Assembly: GCA_040880585.1 (NCBI GenBank)
Contig: JBBDID010000056.1
Coordinates: 1 to 64,000 of the forward strand
Origin: Paracrocinitomix sp040880585
GTDB taxonomy: Bacteria > Bacteroidota > Bacteroidia > Flavobacteriales_D > Crocinitomicaceae
Length of the DNA stretch: 64,000 nucleotides
Direction: 5' to 3'
Shown here: positions 1 to 9,170 of the stretch, piece by piece
Position numbering within the stretch: the first letter of the stretch is position 1
Layout of the letters: each line of letters opens with the position of its first letter
The notes under the pieces: generated by a model
Told to the model about the DNA's origin: nothing
Seen by the model: the letters and a program-made list of their open reading frames with translations, nothing else
Database searches by the model: none
Program-made: the position numbers and the translations under genes

Positions 1-54
1 ACATATTTAACTGAATAATAACTTGTTAAATGGTTTTTAAGGATCGACTAATTA

Positions 55-81
55 AGAGCTTGTCTACTTTTGACAAGCTCT
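55..81. repeat. short inverted repeat
   Basis: A perfect 10-bp inverted repeat (AGAGCTTGTC at 55-64, GACAAGCTCT at 72-81) with a 7-base loop lies beyond the terminator of the minus-strand operon. It could be a second termination hairpin or a REP-like element. Nothing else is recognisable in the first 143 bases. Confidence 0.5.
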
Positions 82-87
82 AACAAA

Positions 88-123
88 AAATCCCTCCACA
101 GTTTCATAACCGTGAAGGGATTT
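88..123 (-). terminator. rho-independent terminator of the T9SS/DUF5689 operon
   Basis: Read on the minus strand, an AAATCCCT/AGGGATTT stem with an inner CAC/GTG extension is followed by a run of six T. It starts about 20 bases after the stop codon of the gene ending at 144, which fits intrinsic termination of the minus-strand transcript. Confidence 0.75.
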
Positions 124-143
124 AATTAGCTTTTAAAAAAGAA

Positions 144-2099
144 TTATTGAATAATTAATTTCTGCGTGCTTTTTGTTCCGTTTTCAGTAATCACAACCTG
201 ATAAATCCCTGCTTCTAAAGCAGAAACATCAAGCGTTGTGTTAGAAGCACCTTCCATTACCACAGCTCCTGTCATAGAGTAGATAGCTACTAAAGCGTTT
301 GGTTGAGCGTTGATAACGACATTGTCCGTTGCAGGGTTAGGGTAGATGTTCATTACTTCACCATTTGATGGTATTCCTGAATAACCTGTTATGGTAATTT
401 CAGCATCTGTTCTGGGGTAGATCTTATTTTCACCAAATGTAAAATGTCTCACTCCTGAAACCGTGTAATAGTTCCCTACAACTGCATTGAAAGTTGCCGG
501 TAATAAATCATCATCAATTTTTACATCTGAAGCTGAACCATCATTTGCTATCCATTCACCAAATCCATTAGTAGCAGAGATGCATTCACCGTCTGTCAAT
601 GTCACTAAAACACCTTCCCATTCTTCATCACCCACAGTTGCATTTGTAACGTTAGCCGGCGTTGGCAAAGTGTTTCCTGAATTTAGAATAGTGACATCAG
701 AAACATATCCAATTTCAGTCAATCCATTAAATTCCAACACTTCCCCCGTAACAGTAATGCTATCTCCCAGAGCAACTGTATAACCGTTCTCGTACACAAA
801 AATTCCATTCCATGCACCATCTCCGTCTTGTATAAAAAATCGATCAACGTCTGATCCAATCTGGAAAACTCCGGTCACCACACCTTTGGTTGTTACAACA
901 GAACCATTGTAGGGAGAATTACCTAAAACATCAGTAGTATACTGAATATCATAAATAGACACAATACCTGAACCTGCTCCTGCTATATCATTGATGTCTC
1001 TTGGCAATATTTTACGTTCACTAAACGAATAATGACCAATTCCTGTAACCCCATACACCGCACCTAACATGGGATTAAATGAGTACAAGTCATCATCCAC
1101 AAGAGCTGAATCGGCTGCTGTTCCGGGATTGGTATTAATCGTCCACATTCCAAAACCTGCATTTGTATTGACACATTCTGCATTTTGAGCTTCAATCAAA
1201 ACTCCTTCCCACTCTTCTTCTGTATTAATTTGTGCAGACGAAACCAAAGTAGGGTTTGGAACTACTGTCGGGGTAGGCTCCAACGTGTGACTCACCACAT
1301 TGATAATTTGTGTTGCATTAAAAAATTCTTCCACTTGTCCCTGTACCGTAACACTATCATTTCTGGAAGGTGTATTTGCTGCATCTTTGACATACACCCC
1401 TGTAAAAGCACCTTCACCGTCTTGTATCCAGTAACCAACACCAGGGTTTACAGCTGTCACTACCCCGGATGTTTCAACATAATTCCCCATTTCCGGAGAG
1501 TCAGCGGGTACACTTGTAGTGTATTGAATATCGTAAATTGATGTAGGTGTATACGTTACAGATGCAACCGAGATATCAACTGAATCTACTAGAATTCCCA
1601 AAAAATAAGGAGAGCCTGCATAAGTTGGATCGGTATTTCTGAGAGAGAGAATAAATTCTGCACTTGTACAACCTGCAGGAATGGTTACATTTTGAGAAAG
1701 CATTACCAAATTCCCCCCTGATTCAGTTGCCATATTAAAATAAGGATTGTAAGTACCATAAGCTGCGTTAGTAGCATCATAATAATTGGTTCTCAAATCT
1801 CCCATTGAAGCGGCTACCCACATTTTAATTTCATAAGTTTGACCCGGAGTTACCGTTACAGCTTGTGTTGTAAATCTTTTATGAGTAGTTGTCGTATTAA
1901 TCAGAGAAGCCATACTACTTCCATAGGTAACCCCTGATGTTTGTTCTACTACATCTGCAGAAGCAATGTTAGTTGTAGCTCCCATCCAATCTGTAGGATC
2001 CCCTCCTCCCCATGAAGAAAGGTCGCTTTGAAATACGATTTGACCAAAACTCAATGAGCCGAAAGTCAGTGCTGTTAATAAAGTAAATAAGTTTTTCAT
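144..2099 (-). CDS. secreted T9SS protein with two OB-fold-like modules
   Basis: The 651-residue protein has a signal peptide (residues 1-19, ending SLSFGQ), an N-terminal beta-rich domain of about 160 residues and two homologous modules (about 187-373 and 381-571). Each module starts SIYDIQYTT and shares the pattern of a VxGxV strand, a WIQDG/FIQDG strand, EEWEGVL and a closing H-F-E-K-I-PR segment. The layout resembles OB-fold domains found beside extracellular nucleases. Residues 578-651 form a type IX sorting domain (IYPNPATDNVVI, ending STQKLIIQ), so the protein should be exported and surface attached or released. It is the last gene of the TonB receptor/DUF5689 operon, 48 bp after its neighbour. 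The OB assignment and any nucleic-acid binding are inference from pattern; the T9SS domain is clear. Confidence 0.85.
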   Translation of the reverse strand: MKNLFTLLTALTFGSLSFGQIVFQSDLSSWGGGDPTDWMGATTNIASADVVEQTSGVTYGSSMASLINTTTTHKRFTTQAVTVTPGQTYEIKMWVAASMGDLRTNYYDATNAAYGTYNPYFNMATESGGNLVMLSQNVTIPAGCTSAEFILSLRNTDPTYAGSPYFLGILVDSVDISVASVTYTPTSIYDIQYTTSVPADSPEMGNYVETSGVVTAVNPGVGYWIQDGEGAFTGVYVKDAANTPSRNDSVTVQGQVEEFFNATQIINVVSHTLEPTPTVVPNPTLVSSAQINTEEEWEGVLIEAQNAECVNTNAGFGMWTINTNPGTAADSALVDDDLYSFNPMLGAVYGVTGIGHYSFSERKILPRDINDIAGAGSGIVSIYDIQYTTDVLGNSPYNGSVVTTKGVVTGVFQIGSDVDRFFIQDGDGAWNGIFVYENGYTVALGDSITVTGEVLEFNGLTEIGYVSDVTILNSGNTLPTPANVTNATVGDEEWEGVLVTLTDGECISATNGFGEWIANDGSASDVKIDDDLLPATFNAVVGNYYTVSGVRHFTFGENKIYPRTDAEITITGYSGIPSNGEVMNIYPNPATDNVVINAQPNALVAIYSMTGAVVMEGASNTTLDVSALEAGIYQVVITENGTKSTQKLIIQ

Positions 2100-2147
2100 A
2101 ATTTTTGTTTTTTGTTTAAAGTTAAGCGTTTATATATTAAGTACTCT

Positions 2148-3368
2148 TTAGGATTTTATTAATATATTATCCAGTTCCCATGTACTACCGTCTGATGTTG
2201 TACCTTGATACCTAAATGCTACATGTACGTTTGTCCCTAAGTAGGGAGATAAATCAATGTCTCCTGAATTGACAAAAATAAAATTACCCCCTGACCAGTT
2301 GGCTGATCCGGTGATATTTGCCCATGTACCTGATGAGGGATCTCCTGATACATAATTTGTCGAAACATATAGTTCCAAAGGCAGACCGGTATATTTGTAT
2401 GCATTGTCAAATGACAAAGTAGGAGTTGTTAAGCCGGATAAATCAACTGAAGGAGAAATCAACCAACTATCGGTGTCATATTTAGTATTATTCTCATAAT
2501 TAGAAATCGCAGCGTAGGGGTTAGGCGCCCCACCTGCACTACTGGTTTCCCACTGCGCAACGGTTCCTACCACATTTTGAGTCGTCCATCCTCCTGAGGT
2601 GATTTCATCATCATTAAAATCTTTTAACAAAACTAAACCATTGAAGCGTGGATTATTTAAATTGATCTCTGCAAATGAACGAATCAACAATTGAATTTCA
2701 CCATTAAAATGGTTCACGATACAAACAATTGATCCACTGCCCTGAGCGATTTGCTGATCCGCAAAGCTAGAATAGCCACTTGTTCTTACTACAACTGTGT
2801 TTCCGCTCTGATCTTCCAATAAGCGATCTTCAGATATTAGATTTTCTTTATCTGCATAGGTTTCATCTAATTGCCAACTTACAAATTGTACGTTTTCAAG
2901 CTGGATTAATTCTGATTCTTTTGCTGATGTAATTTGATCAATTGTTGTTAATTCAGGCATAATACTGTTGTCTACGGATTGCTTCACAATGTTATAATCC
3001 ACATCCACCGAATCTAACTGTAAAACACCATTATAAGAGTTTAGATAGCAACCTTTTAATGCTATTCGTATAGAATCTCCCTCATATAATCCGCCACCAC
3101 TCAACATTCTCACATTGATAGCGCCGGTATGATCTTGCATATATACGTTCTTATATATATTGCCATCTGTTTCATCCATGGTGACAATACCATAAACTGA
3201 CAATTCCGAATCAAAAGAAATGCTACCTTCAGATTGCTGCCATTGTCTCAGACTATCAATCGTAACCGAACCTTCAATGCCGGGGTAAGACAATGGTGGT
3301 GTATCATACTCCTTTTTGCAAGAAATAAACACCGCAAATAAGGTAAAAAACAGGATTAAACTTTTCAT
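2148..3368 (-). CDS. DUF5689 / choice-of-anchor-J lipoprotein, copy 2
   Basis: The 406-residue lipoprotein has a lipobox ending FISC at residue 17. Residues of about 30-240 match the DUF5689 pattern (ITIDSLRQW, then GIVTMDETDGNIYKNVYMQD), an OB-like domain found in Bacteroidota surface lipoproteins. Residues of about 245-406 form a jelly-roll choice-of-anchor-J module (LKDFNDDEITSGGW, WLISPSVDLS, SFDNAYKY). It is clearly paralogous to the gene just upstream, with the same domain order throughout, so a tandem duplication is likely. It sits between the TonB receptor pair and the T9SS OB protein, the position of a SusD-like ligand-capturing lipoprotein. The ligand is unknown. Confidence 0.85.
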   Translation of the reverse strand: MKSLILFFTLFAVFISCKKEYDTPPLSYPGIEGSVTIDSLRQWQQSEGSISFDSELSVYGIVTMDETDGNIYKNVYMQDHTGAINVRMLSGGGLYEGDSIRIALKGCYLNSYNGVLQLDSVDVDYNIVKQSVDNSIMPELTTIDQITSAKESELIQLENVQFVSWQLDETYADKENLISEDRLLEDQSGNTVVVRTSGYSSFADQQIAQGSGSIVCIVNHFNGEIQLLIRSFAEINLNNPRFNGLVLLKDFNDDEITSGGWTTQNVVGTVAQWETSSAGGAPNPYAAISNYENNTKYDTDSWLISPSVDLSGLTTPTLSFDNAYKYTGLPLELYVSTNYVSGDPSSGTWANITGSANWSGGNFIFVNSGDIDLSPYLGTNVHVAFRYQGTTSDGSTWELDNILIKS

Positions 3369-3389
3369 TTTCTTGTATTCTTATGTTCG

Positions 3390-4619
3390 TTATCCATTTA
3401 CTTTGATATCATCAATCTCCCAGGTGCTTCCACTACTTGCAGTACCTGTGTATTTAAAAGCAATAAAAACGGTATTTCCTATGTAACTGTTTAAATCAAT
3501 CTCTCCTGAATCATGAAATCCCCAACCAAATCCGTCCGGATCCCAACTGACGGCAGATGAAATATCATCCCATGTTCCGGATATTGCAGGATTACCAGTT
3601 CCTGTATAATCTGTAGAGATCAATAATTGCAAAGGTAGTCCCGAATAATTGTAATCATTCATAAACGACATTGAAGCCGCTGTTGAAGTAGAAAAATCAA
3701 TTTCAGGTGAGATGAACCAACTTTCACACAATTCATTTGAAGAGCCATCCCAATTTGTTATCTTAGCAAAGGTGTTGCCACTAAATGTTGATGCTTCCCA
3801 GGCAGTTGTTCCTACCACGATAAAATTCACCCAACCTCCACTTGTCAAACTATTATCTTCAAAATCTTTTACAAATAACTGCCCGGCACAACGCTCTCCA
3901 TTCATATCAATTTCTTCATAAGAGCGGATATATAATTGTAATTCTTGATTGAATCGACTTACTATGCCAACAAAGCTACCCGAACCACCAGCTATGATCT
4001 CATCTGCAAAATCAGCAAAACCAGATGTCCTGACCAGGATATTGTCTCCCTCACAGTCTTCCAGGGTTCGATTTTCAGAAGATTGATTCATGGCATCTGC
4101 ATAAGTCAAACCTAATTCTTGAAAAGAGAATTGAATATTTCTCAACTCTACCAACTGCCCTTCATCATCCACAGTAATTTCAGAAATTTTCTTCACTATT
4201 GGTGTTACAGCATTATCAGTAGACTGTCTCACTATATTTATTTTAGGATCTACAGGACCTAATTGAATCACCCCACTGTACTCACTTAACACCACATCCT
4301 TTAGGAAAATGCGAATAGAGTCTCCCACCGCAAAATCAGATCCTGCTGTTAAACGAACGTTAATCCCTACTCCCTGATCCTGAACGTAGAGGTTTTTATA
4401 TATATTTCCCTCTGATTCATCCATACTCACTATTCCATAGACGTTTAGAGAATCTGTTATCGTAATACTGTTGGGAGATACCGATTTTTGCCAGTTACGC
4501 AAAGAATCTATGGTGATAATGCCTGAATCATTCAGGACATTTTCAGGCGGGGAATCCAGCTCTTTTTCGCAGGCTGCTGCAAAAACTATTACGATCAATA
4601 AATACGCTATTCTTCTCAT
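3390..4619 (-). CDS. DUF5689 / choice-of-anchor-J lipoprotein, copy 1
   Basis: The 409-residue lipoprotein has lipobox cysteine C17 (VFAAAC-EKE). The DUF5689 region covers about residues 33-240 (SMDESEGNIYKNLYVQD motif) and the C-terminal anchor-J jelly roll covers about 245-409 (VKDFEDNSLTSGGW, WFISPEIDFS, SFMNDYNYSG). It begins 12 bp after the TonB receptor stop codon, so it is probably co-transcribed with the receptor. By position it would be the lid-like surface partner of that receptor. Two adjacent, divergent copies suggest two ligands or a two-subunit capture complex; this is inference. Confidence 0.85.
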   Translation of the reverse strand: MRRIAYLLIVIVFAAACEKELDSPPENVLNDSGIITIDSLRNWQKSVSPNSITITDSLNVYGIVSMDESEGNIYKNLYVQDQGVGINVRLTAGSDFAVGDSIRIFLKDVVLSEYSGVIQLGPVDPKINIVRQSTDNAVTPIVKKISEITVDDEGQLVELRNIQFSFQELGLTYADAMNQSSENRTLEDCEGDNILVRTSGFADFADEIIAGGSGSFVGIVSRFNQELQLYIRSYEEIDMNGERCAGQLFVKDFEDNSLTSGGWVNFIVVGTTAWEASTFSGNTFAKITNWDGSSNELCESWFISPEIDFSTSTAASMSFMNDYNYSGLPLQLLISTDYTGTGNPAISGTWDDISSAVSWDPDGFGWGFHDSGEIDLNSYIGNTVFIAFKYTGTASSGSTWEIDDIKVNG

Positions 4620-4631
4620 TTTTGCAAAATT

Positions 4632-7193
4632 TTAAAACCTTAAAGTGGCCATTACAAAGTAATTTAGTCCGAACATATATGCTATACGAGGTGGGAACTT
4701 ACTAAGGTTGGTTTTGTCATACCTCAACTGCTCAAATCCCCAGTTCACAAAGTTGGTGTTATTGGTTATATTACTGACGTTTGCGAACAAACTCAGGAAG
4801 TAATCACCGATCTTAAAAGATTTTCCTCCCATGATGTTTAAAGTGTACCCATTATCCAAACGCGTTTGATCCAATGCTTCATTCCATTGTGGATCGGAAA
4901 CGTAAAATCCTTCGATCGCTTCTGCTGTTCTTCGATCCGGGGAAGGATCCAGATAGATGTCCATGAAATAATTAAAATTAGCAGCGGCAAACCAATATCC
5001 TTTTCCTGAATATTTCAATCCAACAGAAGCAGCAGATTGTGGCATACCTCCAATTTTATAATTTCTCAGGTAGATTAATTTATCCTCATCAATCAGCTCT
5101 GCCGAGTTATCTCTATAGACCGTTGCAGTAGGACGCGAATTGTAAAGGTGCTGTCCCCATGCAAAAACACCGCTTGCACTCAAACCGCCTACTACCTTTC
5201 CATCCACACCAAATTCAATTCCCTGATGGAAATAATCCACACCTTCCATTACATAATTTACAAATGAGCGGTATTCATCATGGTAAAAACTTCTGGTCCA
5301 AAGCGCATCTTTTCGTTCCATATAGTAATACGTCATTCTCATCTTTAACTTTGGATAACTGAGGATGTAATTGATATCTGCCGAGTAAATGGTTTCATTC
5401 ACCGGATTATCTACTGTAAAATCTCTGGTTCTGGGCGATATGAAAACAGATCGTGAAGTTGGTGCTTCTGTTAAAAATGCCCCATTGGCTGTTATGAATT
5501 GTCTCCCTGACACTTTATAGGTGATCCCTCCCTTTGCTGCGTAATTAAAGAAGTTATAAACTTCCGATTTTCCTTTTGAATTATCAGGGAATCGGCCGTT
5601 TTGATACACTCCTTCTCTCCAGAAAAATTGATCAGAAATTTCCACTGCTGCATATAAATCAATTTTATCTAATTTCCATTGTGCCTGCCCAAATGCTGTG
5701 GCTTCATGATTGTGTATGTAATAATCCCAACCAAAAATATCTCCTACTCCAACCGTTCTATTTGGGTTCTCTAAATTATTTTGTGCGGCATTCGGGTCGA
5801 TATAGTCTTGCTCTGCAAATTGGTCAACGTCTACCCAAAAATCACCTCCTAATAAATCGGATATGGTTTTAAAAATATGATTTCTTTGCATTTGATAATA
5901 TACACCGGCAGTGATTTGCATTTTTTCAATGGTTTTATTCAAGACAGATGCCCCTGAAAAAGACAGTTCATTACTCCATTGATTTTCCATGATATATTTT
6001 GATCGCTTACCGACTACTGTATTTCCCACTTCCCCATCAGCATCTTCCAAACTATATAAGTTGTTGTCATTGGCACGATACAACCTCTCCCAGTTGATTT
6101 GGGTAAAGTCTGTATTTCCGGACACCCATCTGTCTCGCCAAAGAGCAGCATTGGCAGGATCATTTCTTGATTCATGATAAGAAGGCAGGTAACGGTAATA
6201 ATCAGGACGAGGGTCTTGTGCATTATACCAGTTTAAACGTTCTCTTCCTCTTTTTCCAAAAGTTGTCAGTACAGAAGTTTTCAAGGTTGTTTTTTCATCT
6301 ATTTTCCAATCGTGATTTAAAACAATGACGGGAACATGTTCTTTGGCGATATTGGCATTTCTCTTAATACTGTCTCCGCTGGCCAATGTTTGCCATCCCC
6401 AATTGGTATTGTGATAATTATTCCCTGTTAAATCATACACTTCCTGAACAAAAATATTTGAACGCCCTCTTCTTCTTGGCGCCCCCATTATTGACAAATT
6501 CAACGAGTGATTTTCATTAATTTTTTTCTTGGCGGCAAGGTAATAGCTGAAGGCCTCGTAAAAAGTTCCTTCTACATACCCCTCTTGTGCATAACGTGTC
6601 GAAAAAGAAGCAGAAAAAGCCCATCCGTTTTTTTGCATTCCCGTGCCCCATGAGCCCATTAAACGGTGACGATACGCACGGTTAGTGTTGGCATACGAAA
6701 AACGAAAACCTTTTCGTATACTGGTGGCCGAAACGTCAATATTGGAATATCCTCCAATCCCACCAAAATGATATGGATTTGCTGTTAGCCAGTTCTTGGT
6801 TTCTGCATAACGTGTCAGGTCATTTAGTCCACCCCATTTATAATACTCACTCCATCCGGTGATGGCATCTCCTGTCGGAACTCCGTTAAGAAATATGGTA
6901 GTCTTGTCATTGTTATATCCCCTGATTCTGAAACGAGCTGCAAAAAAGTTGAATCCCGCAGCTGAAGCAAACACATCTCTTGACGACTGGAGCAGTCCCG
7001 AAATATTTCCCCCACCGTTATTCTCATCAATATCTTCTAATGTTGTGACAAATACCGGAGTATTGTCATTTAATGAGTATTCAAAGGTGTTAATTCTTGT
7101 GGTATCCTGAGCGAAAGAAACTCCGCTAATCAGTCCTATCAATGCAAGTAGTGTAAAAAGTTTCAACATATTTTCCATTGTAAGTAGACCCAT
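4632..7193 (-). CDS. TonB-dependent outer membrane receptor
   Basis: The protein has a signal peptide (hydrophobic LFTLLALIGLISGVSFAQ), a plug domain (ISGLLQSSRDVFASAAGF, then FRIRGYNNDKTTIFLNGVP) and a long beta-barrel ending in an outer-membrane-type terminal Phe (FVMATLRF). It is 853 residues from the first ATG. ATGs at 7178 and 7169 are equally possible and would give a shorter, more typical signal peptide. Unlike SusC proteins, there is no N-terminal carboxypeptidase-regulatory-like domain: the plug follows the signal peptide after about 35 residues. It is first gene of an operon with two DUF5689 lipoproteins and a T9SS protein, and is divergent to a secreted nuclease-family gene. Import of a nucleic-acid-derived ligand is inferred from context only. 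Confidence 0.9.
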   Translation of the reverse strand: MGLLTMENMLKLFTLLALIGLISGVSFAQDTTRINTFEYSLNDNTPVFVTTLEDIDENNGGGNISGLLQSSRDVFASAAGFNFFAARFRIRGYNNDKTTIFLNGVPTGDAITGWSEYYKWGGLNDLTRYAETKNWLTANPYHFGGIGGYSNIDVSATSIRKGFRFSYANTNRAYRHRLMGSWGTGMQKNGWAFSASFSTRYAQEGYVEGTFYEAFSYYLAAKKKINENHSLNLSIMGAPRRRGRSNIFVQEVYDLTGNNYHNTNWGWQTLASGDSIKRNANIAKEHVPVIVLNHDWKIDEKTTLKTSVLTTFGKRGRERLNWYNAQDPRPDYYRYLPSYHESRNDPANAALWRDRWVSGNTDFTQINWERLYRANDNNLYSLEDADGEVGNTVVGKRSKYIMENQWSNELSFSGASVLNKTIEKMQITAGVYYQMQRNHIFKTISDLLGGDFWVDVDQFAEQDYIDPNAAQNNLENPNRTVGVGDIFGWDYYIHNHEATAFGQAQWKLDKIDLYAAVEISDQFFWREGVYQNGRFPDNSKGKSEVYNFFNYAAKGGITYKVSGRQFITANGAFLTEAPTSRSVFISPRTRDFTVDNPVNETIYSADINYILSYPKLKMRMTYYYMERKDALWTRSFYHDEYRSFVNYVMEGVDYFHQGIEFGVDGKVVGGLSASGVFAWGQHLYNSRPTATVYRDNSAELIDEDKLIYLRNYKIGGMPQSAASVGLKYSGKGYWFAAANFNYFMDIYLDPSPDRRTAEAIEGFYVSDPQWNEALDQTRLDNGYTLNIMGGKSFKIGDYFLSLFANVSNITNNTNFVNWGFEQLRYDKTNLSKFPPRIAYMFGLNYFVMATLRF

Positions 7194-7217
7194 CTAATTT
7201 CTCATTTATGAGCCTTG

Positions 7218-7225
7218 CAAAGCTA
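7218..7225 (-). promoter_or_regulatory. -7 element for the TonB receptor operon
   Basis: On the minus strand the octamer TAGCTTTG matches the Bacteroidota -7 consensus TAnnTTTG, 24 bases before the first ATG. No TTG lies at the usual 17-23 bp upstream spacing, so the -33 part is not supported. Confidence 0.5.
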
Positions 7226-7334
7226 CAAATTTAAGGGTAGCAAAAAATTTACGCCAATCAAATTTTACAATCTTATAATAAGTTGTTAACATTCTGCTGA
7301 TCTGACTTTGGTCTGTCGTTTGATATTAATTCGG

Positions 7335-7342
7335 TAAATTTG
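7335..7342 (+). promoter_or_regulatory. -7 element for the nuclease/nucleotidase operon
   Basis: The octamer TAAATTTG matches TAnnTTTG and lies 24 bases before the ATG at 7367. A TTG at 7308-7310 is 24 bp upstream, slightly beyond the usual spacing. It is divergent from the TonB operon -7 element, so both halves of the locus could be controlled from one 170-bp region. Confidence 0.5.
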
Positions 7343-7366
7343 CCTGAATTAAACTAAAATAAGCGC

Positions 7367-8416
7367 ATGAAGTCATTTCAAATTTACCTCTTCATTTTTG
7401 TTGGAACTTTTTCCTTTTCTATCGTCTCAAATGCTCAAGACGATAAAAAAGTCATGGTCACCTGTGTGGGTTTCTATAACCTGGAAAATATTTTTGATTA
7501 TCAGGATGACAGCTTAATCAGAGACGAGGAGTTTCTGCCGGAAGGCGAAAAAGTGTGGGATTCAACTAAATATGCCAATAAGCTACATAATATGTCACGT
7601 GTGATCAATGAAATTGGAACAAAATACACGCCACATGGCGCAGCAGTATTAGGTGTCTGTGAAGTAGAAAATAAAGGGGTTCTTGAAGATCTGGTAGCTA
7701 TGCCTGTACTAAAAGAAAGGGATTACCAAATTGTTCACTTCGATTCTCCTGACAAAAGAGGAATTGATGTCGGTTTGTTGTATCAGGAACGCTATTTCAA
7801 GTTAAAAAAGGCAGTGAAATATCCCTTGATATTTGAAGATAATCCCAATTATAAAACAAGAGATCAATTAGTGGTAACCGGTGATATGCTTGGAGAAGAT
7901 ATCACGTTTATTGTTTGTCACTGGCCGTCCAGATGGGGTGGTCAAACCGCTTCAGAACCCAGTAGAATAGCCGCCGCAAAATTGAGCCGACAAATAATCG
8001 ACTCTCTTATGACGGATGATCCCAATGCCAAAATTATTTTAATGGGAGATTTAAATGATGACCCTGTCAATGTTTCAATGACTGAATACATTCGTGCGAA
8101 AGGAAAAAAGAAAAAATTGGAAGAAGGAGATCTATTCAATACGTTTTGGAAACACTATAAAAAGGGAAATGGTACGCTGGCTTATCAGGATGCCTGGAAT
8201 TTATTTGATCAAATTGTCATTTCACAACCTTTTTTAGAAGATGATCTCTCTTCCTTTGTGTTTCATGAAGCCGTAGTGTTTAAACGTGACTGGATGCTTC
8301 AAAAAGAAGGGCGATTTGCCGGTTATCCACTCAGAACCCATGCCGGAGGAAAGTACACCAATGGTTATTCAGATCATTTTCCCACCTATATCATCCTCAA
8401 AAAATACATCAACTAA
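7367..8416 (+). CDS. secreted endonuclease/exonuclease/phosphatase-family protein
   Basis: The protein has 349 residues with a signal peptide (about 1-24, ending SIVSNAQ). DNase-I-like (EEP) fold landmarks are visible: NLENIFD near the N-terminus, the metal-binding glutamate in GVCEVENK, ICHWPSRWGG, GDLNDDP and the terminal catalytic SDHFPTYI. The EEP family hydrolyses phosphodiester or phosphate ester bonds with Mg2+; in Bacteroidota, secreted members with this layout sit near nucleotidases. The next gene starts 6 bp downstream, so an operon with the split 5'-nucleotidase is likely. Nuclease activity is the favoured reading; phosphatase activity on another substrate is possible. Confidence 0.85.
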   Translation: MKSFQIYLFIFVGTFSFSIVSNAQDDKKVMVTCVGFYNLENIFDYQDDSLIRDEEFLPEGEKVWDSTKYANKLHNMSRVINEIGTKYTPHGAAVLGVCEVENKGVLEDLVAMPVLKERDYQIVHFDSPDKRGIDVGLLYQERYFKLKKAVKYPLIFEDNPNYKTRDQLVVTGDMLGEDITFIVCHWPSRWGGQTASEPSRIAAAKLSRQIIDSLMTDDPNAKIILMGDLNDDPVNVSMTEYIRAKGKKKKLEEGDLFNTFWKHYKKGNGTLAYQDAWNLFDQIVISQPFLEDDLSSFVFHEAVVFKRDWMLQKEGRFAGYPLRTHAGGKYTNGYSDHFPTYIILKKYIN

Positions 8417-8422
8417 AAGCGG

Positions 8423-9169
8423 ATGAAAGCCTTATTTTACCTCTTTTGCTTTTTACTTGCTGCCTGTGCTTCTCCAAAAATAGCAGATTACGAGAGTAAG
8501 GGCATTCAAATAGATAGTACAACAGGTACCGCAGGATTAGATTCCATGATCTCACCCTATCGTCAAGCCATGGAGGCTGAAATGAAAGAAGTTATTGGTA
8601 CAGCCACGGTTTCGCTTGAAAAAAAAGCACCTGAATCACCTTTGAGCAACTTTGCTGCAGATGCCGTTTATGAAGCAGGATTGAAGTATGGAAATAAAAC
8701 CAAAGATATCGGTCCGGATGCCATGAAAAAGTCTTTTTGTCTCTTAAATTTTGGAGGATTACGCGCCCCCATCAATAAAGGGGAAATTACAGTTGGAGAA
8801 ATATTTGAATTCATGCCCTTTGACAATACCCTGGTTTTGGTAAAACTTTCGGGGGATAAGGTAAAGGAGTTGGTTGATTATTTGTACCTGCATTCTCCTC
8901 AGCCGGTCTCCAACGCCGAATTTAAATTATCTGAAACATTGAGGGAGGTTAAAATCGGTGGGAAAGACTATACGTATGATGCAGAAGTAGTGGTGATCAC
9001 CTCAAATTATTTAGCTGAAGGCGGGGATAAAATGGATTTTTTTAAGGATCCGGTTAGAAAATGGGATTCGGGCATACTGCTGCGCGATATTTTTATCGAT
9101 TACATTCGCTCTGCAGGAACTTTGGGTGAATATAAACCGGACGGCCGCATCATCTTAAATGCACAATAG
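8423..9169 (+). CDS. 5'-nucleotidase C-terminal-domain lipoprotein
   Basis: The 248-residue lipoprotein (FLLAACASP lipobox) consists only of the C-terminal substrate-binding domain of the UshA/5'-nucleotidase family. Typical features are SPLSNFAADAV, the NFGGLRAPINKGEITVGEIF segment, MPFDNTLVLVKLSG and SNYLAEGGDKMDFF. The catalytic metallophosphatase half is absent here and is encoded by the next gene, which starts 1 bp after this stop codon. In UshA both halves are one polypeptide in the opposite order, so this pair is a split enzyme. It would bind the nucleoside part of the substrate, anchored in the outer or inner membrane. Confidence 0.85.
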   Translation: MKALFYLFCFLLAACASPKIADYESKGIQIDSTTGTAGLDSMISPYRQAMEAEMKEVIGTATVSLEKKAPESPLSNFAADAVYEAGLKYGNKTKDIGPDAMKKSFCLLNFGGLRAPINKGEITVGEIFEFMPFDNTLVLVKLSGDKVKELVDYLYLHSPQPVSNAEFKLSETLREVKIGGKDYTYDAEVVVITSNYLAEGGDKMDFFKDPVRKWDSGILLRDIFIDYIRSAGTLGEYKPDGRIILNAQ

Positions 9170-9170
9170 T

